From NCBI GenBank assembly GCA_040397235.1, contig JBBAWH010000001.1:259896-323895 (forward strand): 64,000 nucleotides of DNA, given 5' to 3'. Source of the DNA: Limnocylindrus sp040397235 (GTDB taxonomy: Bacteria; Chloroflexota; Limnocylindria; Limnocylindrales; Limnocylindraceae). Shown here piece after piece: positions 25,023 to 35,558 of the stretch. The translations under genes and the position numbers were made by a program. The notes beneath the pieces were generated by a model, which was not told the origin of the DNA, made no database searches, and was given only the letters and a program-made list of their open reading frames with translations. The number at the start of each line of letters is the position of its first letter. Position 1 is the stretch's first letter.

Positions 25023-25839
25023 TGCTCCGCCCCCCCACCTTTGCGATTGGCGGCATCTGGCGCTTGAACTCCGATCGACGAATCATCTCACTCACCCGTG
25101 AGACAAATTCGCGATCAAAGCCCTCCGCAATCACGTCTTCAAGCGGAAGGCGACGATCAACGATGCGGTGGAGCACGCGATCAAGGGTTGGGTAATCAAA
25201 TCCACCCTCACCCTCGTCGGTCTGACCCGGCCAAAGATCGGCGCTCGGCGCCTTCTCAATGATCTGCGTCGGCACGCCGAGGTGGCGCGATAGCTCGCGT
25301 ACCTGCGTCTTGTATAGATCGCCGATTGGGTTGAATGCCGAGGCGGCATCGCCGAAGATCGTGGAGTAGCCGATCAGCATCTCGCTCTTGTTCCCCGTGC
25401 CGACCACTACCCCACGGTGCTGGGCTGAGCGGTCATAGAGCGTGGCCATTCGCAATCGTGCCGCCATATTCCCCCGACGCACTGGGGTTACGCTCTCGCC
25501 CGCGGGCAGGTTCGCGATGAGTGCCGCCAACGGCGCCTCAATTGAGATGAGTTCACTCTGACAGCCGAGGTCGCTCACGATCGCCTCGGCATCAGCCCTC
25601 GAATTGGGCGATGACGCTGCGGTTGGCATCAGCACAGCCACCAGACGATCTGCGCCGATGGCTGCGGCGGTCAGGTAGGCAACCAGCGCGGAGTCAATGC
25701 CGCCGGAGAGGCCGAGGAGAACTCGCTCGGCGCCGGTGCTCGCCACGTGCGAGGTGATGAAGGAGCGGCACATGGCCGCGACCATCTCGGGGTCAATCGC
25801 GAGTTCGTCGTGAGGTGCACTACCGCTCTCGCCTCTCAT
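24976..25839 (-). CDS. nadE: NAD(+) synthetase, synthetase subunit
   Basis: A 287-residue NadE of the short, synthetase-only type. The PP-loop SGGIDSALVAYL (about 45-56) binds ATP; KSEMLIGYSTIFGDAASAFNPIGDLYKTQVRELSR in overlapping pieces (about 152-186) is the deamido-NAD site, and the family's APSADLWPGQTDEGE follows. It amidates deamido-NAD. Directly upstream (8 bp) is a nitrilase-fold gene resembling the glutaminase domain that is normally fused to glutamine-dependent NadE, so the two may form a two-subunit enzyme. Confidence 0.95.
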   Translation of the reverse strand: MRGESGSAPHDELAIDPEMVAAMCRSFITSHVASTGAERVLLGLSGGIDSALVAYLTAAAIGADRLVAVLMPTAASSPNSRADAEAIVSDLGCQSELISIEAPLAALIANLPAGESVTPVRRGNMAARLRMATLYDRSAQHRGVVVGTGNKSEMLIGYSTIFGDAASAFNPIGDLYKTQVRELSRHLGVPTQIIEKAPSADLWPGQTDEGEGGFDYPTLDRVLHRIVDRRLPLEDVIAEGFDREFVSRVSEMIRRSEFKRQMPPIAKVGGRSSGSDYLYPRRRPKLD

Positions 25840-25847
25840 TAGGTTGC

Positions 25848-26747
25848 CTATGCCTCCTCGAGGCCGGCGCGGGTGGCGATGATGCGGTCGTATTCGCGGC
25901 GCGTCAGCTCCAGACGCTCATCACGCAGGAGTGGAAGTGCGGTGCGGGCGCGTGCCACCTCGTCAAGATCGATCTCGGCAAGGAGAAGCGCCTCTTCGAA
26001 GAGGGGCGCCTCTGCGAGCACGACACCGTCGGGTCCGATCACGCGCGAGCCGCCCCAGAAGATCAGTGACTCATCGACGCCGACCCGATTCGTGAAGGCA
26101 ACATAGGAGGTCGTGAGCGCCGCGGTGGCACGAAGCAGGGTGCCCCAGGATGCTGCGGAGCCAAGCCCCTGATCGGCATCCACGCTTGCGCCGCGCGCTG
26201 GCCCCGCCGCCACGTTGATGAGGAGCTCGGCCCCATCCTGCGCAAGGATCGATGGCAGCGTTGGATGCCAGAAGTCCTCGCACACACCGATGCCGATTCC
26301 GACATCGCCCTGAACCGCTGATCCACCAAGGGCCGCTCGGGTCGCGCGAATCGCATCGCCCGCCGCGAGGAAGCGTCGCTCATCAAAGAGTCCGTACGTT
26401 GGTAGATAGCACTTGCGCGCCACATGTCGCACCTCGCCACCCTCTAGTAGGGCGGCGGCGGCAAAGAGTCGATGGTCATCGGTTGACTCAACAAATGAGA
26501 CAACCGCAGAGGGGCCGCCGCTCGTGAGCTTTGCCAGCGCTTGGAGGCGTGGATCGCTGCGTCGCATCGCAACCTCTGGCGCGAGGTCTTGCAGTTGATA
26601 CCCGGTGAGGCCGAGCTCGGGAAAGATCACAAGATCGGCGCCCGCGGCACGAGCCTCAGCGATCTTCGCTTGATGCAGGGCGAAGTTCTGCGCGAGGTCA
26701 CCAAGTGCCGGGGCGATTTGCGCGAGGGCGAGCACTCTGCGTCGCAT
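25848..26747 (-). CDS. Carbon-nitrogen hydrolase (nitrilase fold), likely glutaminase partner of NadE
   Basis: A 299-residue nitrilase-superfamily protein. The Glu-Lys-Cys triad regions are visible: FPELGLTGYQLQDL (about 42-55), ARKCYLPTYGLFDE (about 109-122) and IGVCEDFWHPTLP (about 151-163). The Y-QDL and YGLFDERR signatures are those of the glutaminase domain of glutamine-dependent NAD synthetase rather than of general amidases. The gene precedes nadE by 8 bp on the same strand. I infer it releases ammonia from glutamine for NadE. A standalone amidase role remains possible. Confidence 0.88.
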   Translation of the reverse strand: MRRRVLALAQIAPALGDLAQNFALHQAKIAEARAAGADLVIFPELGLTGYQLQDLAPEVAMRRSDPRLQALAKLTSGGPSAVVSFVESTDDHRLFAAAALLEGGEVRHVARKCYLPTYGLFDERRFLAAGDAIRATRAALGGSAVQGDVGIGIGVCEDFWHPTLPSILAQDGAELLINVAAGPARGASVDADQGLGSAASWGTLLRATAALTTSYVAFTNRVGVDESLIFWGGSRVIGPDGVVLAEAPLFEEALLLAEIDLDEVARARTALPLLRDERLELTRREYDRIIATRAGLEEA

Positions 26748-26753
26748 CAGCCC

Positions 26754-28688
26754 CTACTTTTGCAAATCCCACGTGTGGATCGACCACGCGTATAACGGGC
26801 TTTGCACATCTGCTGTTTTCGTCGCCCAGGTAAAGCGGTTCCGAAGTAGTGCGTAGGAGGGATCCCCCCAGAGGAGGAGATACGGCCGCTCGCTCCGCCG
26901 GAGCGATTGAATGGTGGCGTAGATACCGACGCGCGAGCTAATGCTCCCGGCTGAGACGCCTTGGGCCAGGAGCTGATCGACGCCCGAGCTCGACCAGCAG
27001 ACGAAGTTCTTCCCAGCCGGTGCCTCTTCGGTTGGGCAGGCGCTGGAGGCGAAGATATCCGAGTCATCGGGATCAAGGCCCCACTGCCACGCGCCGAGAT
27101 AGAGATCAAAGTCGTTTGGGTAGCGCAGCCGTGGCGCGATGTCCGTGGCAAACGGAAGCTCGGCGACGGCGAGCGAGATGCCGCACTCAGCAACCTGGTC
27201 AACGATCAGCTGGGCCGCACGGGTTCGCGCAACCTGGCCCTCCCGAACGATGATGTCAGCCTCAAGTCGCGTGCCGGCGCGAGCGAAGACGCCATCCTCA
27301 CCTGCGACCCATCCGTCGGCAATGAGCGCGGCGCGTGCACCAGCGACATCGCGCGTGGCCTCTGCTGCGGCGGGGTTTTCAGCCGCCCACGAGGTTGGCG
27401 CCACGGTGCTGGAGATCTTGATCCCGGTCTCATCTGTTGCGCCAGTGATGATTGCTGGCAGGTCGACGCACGAGGCGAGGGCGCGGCGGATAACGCTGCT
27501 GGCGAAGAGGCGCCCTTCGCGTGTATTGAACGCAAGGTAGTTGTAGCCGCGAAGCGACGCGGTGTGGAGCAGCGTGGCGTCGTCGCTCACGGTCAGGCCA
27601 GCAACATCTGCGGCTCGAAGGTCAGGGGCCCAATCAATCGCACCCCCTTGAAAGGCCTTCAGCACACCGGCGGGCGATGCAAAGACCGTCAGGGTCATCG
27701 CCGACATCGGCGGCTCGCCAAGGGCGAATCCCTTGAAGGCGGCGAGCTGCACGAAGGTACCGGGCACACGCTCGACGAATTCGTACGGCCCAGCGCCGAT
27801 AGGTGCGCTCTGTACGTCGAGAAGTAGGAACGCGGCGCCAAGCTGCCCTTCAGTTGGTGCGAGGAGTAGTCCCTCCAGCGCAGCCAGCCGCACGTAGAGC
27901 GCACGTGCGTACTGTTCGTCGTCGCGGCTCCCCGTCGGCTCGCCAGTGCTGCTGAGTTGCGGATAGCCGCGTGGGTCTGGCAGATCAAGGCCAGCGTCGG
28001 CAAGGGTGCGCTCCAGCTCGGTGACGCGCGATGCATAGGTGCAGTTTGTCCCCCCCGAGGCGGCGCATCCGCCGCCGTCAATATCGGCGGCAATGTTCTC
28101 GCGGGTCAGGGAGACCGCATTGCGATCTGCCGCTTGAACCTTGGCTTGGAGTCGAGCCAGTGATGCGGTGAGCGTGCCCTTGGGGAGGATTGGGATGGTG
28201 AGTCCGCGTGTCTGCCAGGGTGCCCATGGCGACTTCAAGGTGAAGGTGAGCGCACCGTCTGCCTCCGCCTCCACAGAGGCCAGGTGGTTCCCGACCACGG
28301 CGCAAATGTCGCTCACAAGCGGACAGCGCGTTGAGGCTCCAAGTTCATAGGTAAAGATCACATCGTCGGTGGTGAGTGGCGACCCATCGTGGAAGGTGAG
28401 CCCCGAGCGCAGTGTGACGCGCCATTTCGTGCCACCTGCCGCACTCGAGGCGTCGCCATCGGCGAGCACCGGGGTTGGCGCGAAGGCGGCATCGGCGCGG
28501 TAGAGACCAGCGTGGACCATGGAGCCAACGAGGGCGGAGGCATCGTCGGAATAGGCGAGCTCTAGGCCGGCGGGCTCACCGACGATCCCCACCTTCAGCG
28601 TGCGACTGGAGATGACCGTGCAGCCAGCGAGCAGGGTTGCCGTTAAGAGAGCTGCCGCAAGGAACTTTAGGCCCCGATGCATCGGCAT
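26754..28688 (-). CDS. Lipoprotein substrate-binding protein of an ABC transporter (family 5, peptide/solute)
   Basis: A roughly 640-residue extracytoplasmic protein. A lipobox LLAGC follows a hydrophobic stretch (about 8-23), so Cys23 should be lipidated. The rest has SBP_bac_5 traits: GLTFHDGSPLTTDDVIFTYE (about 94-113), a long substrate domain and a LAFNTREGRLFASSVIRRAL block (about 385-404). The second ATG (28682) is better spaced from GAGGGGAG than the first. No permease or ATPase gene is adjacent, so the transport partners must lie elsewhere. The ligand is unknown; family members bind oligopeptides, dipeptides, nickel or sugars. Confidence 0.87.
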   Translation of the reverse strand: MPMHRGLKFLAAALLTATLLAGCTVISSRTLKVGIVGEPAGLELAYSDDASALVGSMVHAGLYRADAAFAPTPVLADGDASSAAGGTKWRVTLRSGLTFHDGSPLTTDDVIFTYELGASTRCPLVSDICAVVGNHLASVEAEADGALTFTLKSPWAPWQTRGLTIPILPKGTLTASLARLQAKVQAADRNAVSLTRENIAADIDGGGCAASGGTNCTYASRVTELERTLADAGLDLPDPRGYPQLSSTGEPTGSRDDEQYARALYVRLAALEGLLLAPTEGQLGAAFLLLDVQSAPIGAGPYEFVERVPGTFVQLAAFKGFALGEPPMSAMTLTVFASPAGVLKAFQGGAIDWAPDLRAADVAGLTVSDDATLLHTASLRGYNYLAFNTREGRLFASSVIRRALASCVDLPAIITGATDETGIKISSTVAPTSWAAENPAAAEATRDVAGARAALIADGWVAGEDGVFARAGTRLEADIIVREGQVARTRAAQLIVDQVAECGISLAVAELPFATDIAPRLRYPNDFDLYLGAWQWGLDPDDSDIFASSACPTEEAPAGKNFVCWSSSGVDQLLAQGVSAGSISSRVGIYATIQSLRRSERPYLLLWGDPSYALLRNRFTWATKTADVQSPLYAWSIHTWDLQK

Positions 28689-28709
28689 CTCCCCTCTCGC
28701 TCTCTCGTG

Positions 28710-28727
28710 GATCGGCAGGTGCCGATC
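28710..28727. promoter_or_regulatory. Palindrome upstream of solute-binding protein gene (candidate operator)
   Basis: A perfect 8-bp inverted repeat GATCGGCA-GG-TGCCGATC lies in the leader 22 bp before the solute-binding protein start. A TATCCT hexamer 8 bp upstream could be the -10. There is no T-tract, so it is more like an operator or mRNA hairpin than a terminator. Confidence 0.4.
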
Positions 28728-28790
28728 TCTCCACAGGATAAGGGTTTGCCGTGCACTTTTGTGGCGGAGCGACCCGCCCGCACGAATCGC

Positions 28791-29225
28791 CTATGCAGCG
28801 AGGGCCGCGTAGGCGCGCTCAACGAGGCCGCACTCTGTCTGGAAGTCCAGGAGGGCAATCGCCTCATCCATCGGCACCCAGCGCACCTCGTCGAACTCTT
28901 TATCCCACTGATCGAACGAACCGCCGATCGCTTCCATCAGGTAGTAGTGCACCGTTTTGTCGATGCGCTCCCCGCCGCGCGTAAACGAGTAGTGAATGGC
29001 ATCAAAATACGAGAGGATCTGCACCTCAAGGCCCGTCTCTTCGCGCACCTCGCGAAGCGCCGTCTCCTCTCGGGTCTCACCCTCTTCAGGGGTCCCCTTC
29101 GGAAGTGACCAGATGAAGCCGTCGCGCTCTCGACGACGGCGTCCAATCACGATCTCTGGCCGGCCGCCGACACCTCGAATGACGAGGCCTCCAGCCGACA
29201 TTGCGCTGCGGCGTGTTGCTCCCAT
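28791..29225 (-). CDS. NUDIX hydrolase
   Basis: A 144-residue protein with a perfect Nudix box, GTPEEGETREETALREVREETG in two overlapping parts (about 44-65), that binds the catalytic divalent metals. The N-terminal SAGGLVIRGVGG strand and the SLPKG block are typical of the MutT/Ap4A-hydrolase-like group. The family cleaves nucleoside diphosphates linked to another moiety; the substrate cannot be named. ATG 29225 is chosen because GGGAGC lies 6 nt upstream; a GTG at 29240 would add five residues. It is divergent from aconitase. Confidence 0.9.
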   Translation of the reverse strand: MGATRRSAMSAGGLVIRGVGGRPEIVIGRRRRERDGFIWSLPKGTPEEGETREETALREVREETGLEVQILSYFDAIHYSFTRGGERIDKTVHYYLMEAIGGSFDQWDKEFDEVRWVPMDEAIALLDFQTECGLVERAYAALAA

Positions 29226-29330
29226 GCGCTGCTCCCTCACCTTACCGATGGACGGGCGGCCGGGGCCGTACCCGCAATTGAGCCGATGGTAGCCCCCGCA
29301 GCGGCGGCGCGCTGCTCAGGCGCGGGGCGC

Positions 29331-29336
29331 TACTCT
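29331..29336 (+). promoter_or_regulatory. Putative -10 element of acnA
   Basis: TACTCT lies about 54 bp before the acnA GTG, which is itself preceded by a GGGGAGG ribosome binding site, so this transcript would carry a normal leader. No clear -35. Confidence 0.3.
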
Positions 29337-29389
29337 AGTGGCACGCGTGGCGACGCAGCAGCAGCCGCGCACAACAGAGGGGAGGGCCC

Positions 29390-32086
<2,697 letters not shown>

Positions 32087-32089
32087 CTG

Positions 32090-33115
32090 CTACTCAAATT
32101 GTCCGATCACATCCACGAGAAGGTCCGCAAAACGAGCTGAGTCCACCCCTACGGCAACATCCACTGAGGCGGCGCGTCCGCGATCACGTAGCCGCTCGGG
32201 GAACCAATCCACCACTGTCCTGCCGCGCTGAAGATCAGCGAGCTCGATGTCAACAGCGGCGTGCACTACGGCAACGAGTTCAGGGTCCACCAGGTGCGCC
32301 ACTGCAACCGCGTCATGGATTGCGCAGTAATTCCATCCATAACGCTCTTGGTAAAACACCTCAAAAAAGCCAAGCAGATCAGAGAAGACGCGTCCGGCTC
32401 GGTTGCCAGTCGCCTCAAGGCGCGCCCGCTCAGCGGCCCCCATCTTGGCAAGATGCGTCGCATCAAGGCCAACCATGGTGATCGGGATCCCGCTTGCGAA
32501 TACGACAGCGGCAGCATCTGGATCGACGTAGACGTTGAACTCTGCCGCGCTCGTAACGTTTCCTTCGCCGACCGCACCGCCCATCCATGAGATGTGCGAA
32601 ACCTTCGAGATCAGCTCGGGGTGCGCTTGGATGAACAGCGCGATATTCGTGAGCGGCCCGAGCGGCGCCAAGACGACCGGCTCTGGCGAAGCGGCAAGGA
32701 GCGTTGCAATCAGATCGACCGCGCCAGCTTCGTGCACGTGGCCTGCGGGTTCTGGAAGGTCTGCCCCCTCGAGGCCCGACTCCCCGTGAACATACGCCGC
32801 CGTGAAGAGTGGTCGCACAAGCGGCACCGCAGCACCGGCCGCCACAGGCATATCGTGGGCGCCCAACAGCGCGAGTACCCGCCGGGTATTCAGGAAGGTG
32901 TTCGGCAGGGTTGAGTTCCCCGCAACTACCGTGACGCCAAGCAGATTCAGTTCAGGTCGCGCGATAGCGATAGCAATTGCCATTGCATCATCGTGCCCTG
33001 GGTCGCAATCAATGATGAGAGGGAGCGGCTTCGCACGAGTGCCGAGTGGAGCGCGACGTGGCGAGTTTGGATACGGCGTTGAGAGTGGCATTGGATTCGG
33101 CGTCAGTGGGCTCAC
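32090..33115 (-). CDS. Inosine-uridine preferring nucleoside hydrolase
   Basis: A 341-residue IunH-family enzyme. The calcium-binding signature is LIIDCDPGHDDAMAIAIA (about 32-49); EFNVYVDPDAAAVVF (about 191-205) and the C-terminal HDAVAVAHLVDPEL (about 284-297) complete the active site. It hydrolyses the N-glycosidic bond of ribonucleosides for salvage. I choose GTG 33115 because TATAGT lies exactly 6 nt upstream, right after tRNA-Val; an ATG at 33091 is the alternative. The frame continuing into the tRNA (33172) is not credible. A Pro/Ser-rich 25-residue N-terminal extension precedes the fold. Confidence 0.92.
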   Translation of the reverse strand: MSPLTPNPMPLSTPYPNSPRRAPLGTRAKPLPLIIDCDPGHDDAMAIAIAIARPELNLLGVTVVAGNSTLPNTFLNTRRVLALLGAHDMPVAAGAAVPLVRPLFTAAYVHGESGLEGADLPEPAGHVHEAGAVDLIATLLAASPEPVVLAPLGPLTNIALFIQAHPELISKVSHISWMGGAVGEGNVTSAAEFNVYVDPDAAAVVFASGIPITMVGLDATHLAKMGAAERARLEATGNRAGRVFSDLLGFFEVFYQERYGWNYCAIHDAVAVAHLVDPELVAVVHAAVDIELADLQRGRTVVDWFPERLRDRGRAASVDVAVGVDSARFADLLVDVIGQFE

Positions 33116-33121
33116 GCGCGG

Positions 33122-33127
33122 ACTATA
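33122..33127 (-). promoter_or_regulatory. Putative -10 element of leaderless nucleoside hydrolase gene
   Basis: TATAGT, five of six matches to the consensus, lies exactly 6 nt before an in-frame GTG (33115) and 9 bp after the end of tRNA-Val. It decides the start codon of the gene. Confidence 0.55.
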
Positions 33128-33136
33128 CAGCCTAGG

Positions 33137-33213
<77 letters not shown>

Positions 33214-33223
33214 TAGGGCGGAG

Positions 33224-33229
33224 ATTCTA
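33224..33229 (-). promoter_or_regulatory. Putative -10 element of tRNA-Val
   Basis: TAGAAT ends 10 nt before the mature tRNA 5' end, just after the yggT stop. Confidence 0.45.
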
Positions 33230-33235
33230 CTAGGT

Positions 33236-33490
33236 TCAGCCAGCCAGACTCCTGAGGATGAAGTTCTCGAGCAGGTTCAGCACGATCATCGTGACGAGCG
33301 GCGACCAGTCCACGCCGCCGAATGTTGGCAGGATGCGCCGGGCTGGGGCGAGGATCGGCTCGCTCATGTCGTAGATGATTCGCGAGATCCGATAGTTGCC
33401 GGAGGGGTCGAACCAGGAGAGGAGTACGCGCCCCAGAATTACCCACCAAAGGGTCTGAAAAACGAGACCAACGATCGCTGACGTACTCAT
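33236..33490 (-). CDS. yggT: YggT-family membrane protein
   Basis: An 84-residue YggT protein with two hydrophobic helices (about 6-24 and 63-80) and the family motifs VILGRVLLSWFDPSGNYR and YDMSEPILAPARRILPTFGG in short overlapping segments. Such proteins sit downstream of ftsZ/yggS in many bacteria and are linked to division and osmotic stress. It follows yggS by 9 bp. A TAGGCT hexamer overlapping the yggS stop is exactly 6 nt before the ATG, suggesting an internal leaderless promoter. Confidence 0.92.
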   Translation of the reverse strand: MSTSAIVGLVFQTLWWVILGRVLLSWFDPSGNYRISRIIYDMSEPILAPARRILPTFGGVDWSPLVTMIVLNLLENFILRSLAG

Positions 33491-33496
33491 ACCTAC

Positions 33497-33502
33497 AGCC
33501 TA
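33497..33502 (-). promoter_or_regulatory. Putative -10 element of leaderless yggT, overlapping the yggS stop
   Basis: TAGGCT starts with the yggS TAG stop codon and ends exactly 6 nt before the yggT ATG. Confidence 0.4.
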
Positions 33503-34204
33503 CCCGCGCGGCCCAAAGAGCGCGCTCCCCACCCGCACCTCGGTGGAGCCCTCGCTGATCGCGACCTCGAAGTCGCCGCTCATCCCCGCGGAGCGCAGTG
33601 GTCCAAGGTGTAAGCCGAGCGCCTGTGCGTCGGCGTCCACTTGTGCTGCAAGTGTTTGGAACTGGGCGAAGGTTGGGCGTGCCGCCTCCCCACCCGCCGT
33701 GAGCCTCCCCACCGTAAAGAGCCCGGCCAAGGTGACTGGAGCGCCTTTAACGGTTGCGGCGATGGCGGGAAGTGCCGCGCGCAGGCCCTCGGGCGTGAAG
33801 CCCGACTTGGCCGGATCTTCGTCCACGTTCACCTGGAGTGCGATCTTGATCGGTTTGGCTCTCTCGGTGGCGAGTGCGGCGATGCGCTCGAGCAGGTCAA
33901 CGCTGCCCACGGTGGCGATGCGGTCCGCAGCCTCCATCGCGCGTCGCGCCTTGTTGGACTGCAGCGGGCCGATCAGCACCCAGGTGAGGTTCGCCGTGGG
34001 TCGCAGAGCCGCAACGGCGGCGCGCTTCGCTTCGAGCTCTTGCACGCGGTTCTCACCGAAGAGGGTGCATCCAGCGTCTACGACAACCGCGATCTGTTCG
34101 GCGGCCACACCCTTCGTGACCACCATGAGTTCGGCGGGGCCAGCGGCGCGCACGCGCGCTAATAGCTCGCGATAGCGGGTGGTGAGATCAGCGGCGCTTA
34201 GCAT
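33500..34204 (-). CDS. yggS: YggS/PROSC-family PLP-binding protein
   Basis: A 234-residue single-domain alanine-racemase-fold protein that binds PLP and helps maintain B6 homeostasis. The PLP lysine lies in MVVTKGV (about 27-33); further family blocks are FGENRVQELEAK, IGPLQSNKARR, KSGFTPEG and GMSGDFEVAISEGSTEVRVGSALFG in parts. The usual HFIGxLQ segment reads VLIGPLQ, without the histidine. It lies 22 bp behind ftsZ as in many dcw clusters, but TAACCT exactly 6 nt before the ATG suggests its own leaderless promoter. Confidence 0.93.
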   Translation of the reverse strand: MLSAADLTTRYRELLARVRAAGPAELMVVTKGVAAEQIAVVVDAGCTLFGENRVQELEAKRAAVAALRPTANLTWVLIGPLQSNKARRAMEAADRIATVGSVDLLERIAALATERAKPIKIALQVNVDEDPAKSGFTPEGLRAALPAIAATVKGAPVTLAGLFTVGRLTAGGEAARPTFAQFQTLAAQVDADAQALGLHLGPLRSAGMSGDFEVAISEGSTEVRVGSALFGPRG

Positions 34205-34210
34205 CGCCTG

Positions 34211-34216
34211 AGGTTA
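34211..34216 (-). promoter_or_regulatory. Putative -10 element of leaderless yggS
   Basis: TAACCT lies exactly 6 nt before the yggS ATG in the 22-bp gap after ftsZ. Confidence 0.45.
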
Positions 34217-34226
34217 CCCCCAGCAA

Positions 34227-35429
34227 CTAGGAGATGCGGTTGCGCGGACGCAGGAAGGCTGGGATATCGAGATCGCTTAAGTCGACCTCTTCTGGCTGCG
34301 GAGCGACTGGCAGAGGTGCCTGGTCGGCCTCGTCACGGCCAACTGGGGTCAACTCAGGTGTGGGGGTGTAGGTGAGGCTCCCCGTCGGAGCCTCCTGCAC
34401 GGCGACGCCATCGTCACGCAGGCTCCATGCGCCACTATCGGTCGCTCGGTATGGGGCGCGTGGGCTGGAGGTCGAACCCTGTCGATCCGCTGAGAAGCCG
34501 GTGGCAATCACGGTGATCTGAATCTCATCGCCGAGCGACTCGTCGAGCGAGGTGCCGAAGATGATGTTCGCCTCGTCGTCTGCGCGTGCGGTTATGTGGT
34601 TGATCGCCTCGTTCACCTCATGGAGTGTGACGGTGGCCGAAGCGGCGACGTTGATCAGCACGCCTGTAGCGCCCTGGATGTCGACCTCGAGGAGTGGTGA
34701 GGCAATCGCGATCTCGGCTGCGGAGGTGGCACGGTTCTCGCCACTGGCGCGACCGATCCCCATCAGGGCGGAGCCAGCGTCGCGCATGATCGAACGCACG
34801 TCAGCGAAGTCGAGGTTGATGATGCCAGGCACCGTGATGACATCGCTGACGCCCTTGACCGCCTGGCGCAGCACGTCGTCGGCGATGCGGAACGAGTCTT
34901 CCATAGAGGTCTGGCGGCTCACGACACTCAGGAGTCGCTCGTTAGGAATAACGATGAGGGTGTCGACATGCTTGCGCAGTTCGATCACGGCAGCCTCGGC
35001 TACCGCAGCCCGTCGCTTCCCCTCAAAGACGAACGGCTTGGTGACGATGCCGATCGTGAGGGCGCCAATCTCCTTGGCGATCTTCGCAATGACAGGGGCA
35101 GCGCCCGAGCCAGTGCCGCCACCCATGCCAGCGGTCACAAAGACGAGGTCGGAGCCCTCAAGGGCGGCGCGCAGATTTTCGATATCTTCCTGGGCGGCAC
35201 GCTCACCCACGGCAGAGTCACCGCCGGCGCCGAGGCCGCGAGAGATCCCGTCACCAATGCGGATGCGGGTTGGGGCATGGGACTTCACCAACGCCTGGGC
35301 ATCGGTATTCACGGCGATGAACTCCACGCCGAGGAGCTCGGCGCGAATCATGCGGTTGACGGCGTTGGACCCTGCGCCGCCGACACCGACGACGCGAATG
35401 AGCGCGAAATTCTCGGTTTGCGCTGCCAT
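34227..35429 (-). CDS. ftsZ: Cell division protein FtsZ
   Basis: A roughly 400-residue tubulin-like GTPase that forms the Z ring. The N-terminal GGAGSNAVNRM, the tubulin signature GMGGGTGSGAAPV (about 101-113), the T7 loop NLDFADVRSIM and the C-terminal peptide SDLDIPAFLRPR, which binds FtsA and other partners, are all present. A proline/threonine-rich linker (about 315-385) separates core and tail. The ATG at 35429 is better spaced from GGAGG (10 nt) than the ATG at 35438 (2 nt). It closes the dcw cluster 120 bp after ftsA. Confidence 0.98.
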   Translation of the reverse strand: MAAQTENFALIRVVGVGGAGSNAVNRMIRAELLGVEFIAVNTDAQALVKSHAPTRIRIGDGISRGLGAGGDSAVGERAAQEDIENLRAALEGSDLVFVTAGMGGGTGSGAAPVIAKIAKEIGALTIGIVTKPFVFEGKRRAAVAEAAVIELRKHVDTLIVIPNERLLSVVSRQTSMEDSFRIADDVLRQAVKGVSDVITVPGIINLDFADVRSIMRDAGSALMGIGRASGENRATSAAEIAIASPLLEVDIQGATGVLINVAASATVTLHEVNEAINHITARADDEANIIFGTSLDESLGDEIQITVIATGFSADRQGSTSSPRAPYRATDSGAWSLRDDGVAVQEAPTGSLTYTPTPELTPVGRDEADQAPLPVAPQPEEVDLSDLDIPAFLRPRNRIS

Positions 35430-35558
35430 CGACTCCATGCCCTCCGAACCTGTTGCCTCGACTCTGCGCCGCCCGGGGCTAGCCCCGTTTAGACGACGCC
35501 CTCCCGTCGATCCCGCGCAGTGTAGCAGCGCCCCGCCCGCTATTCGCGGCGGGTTGGG

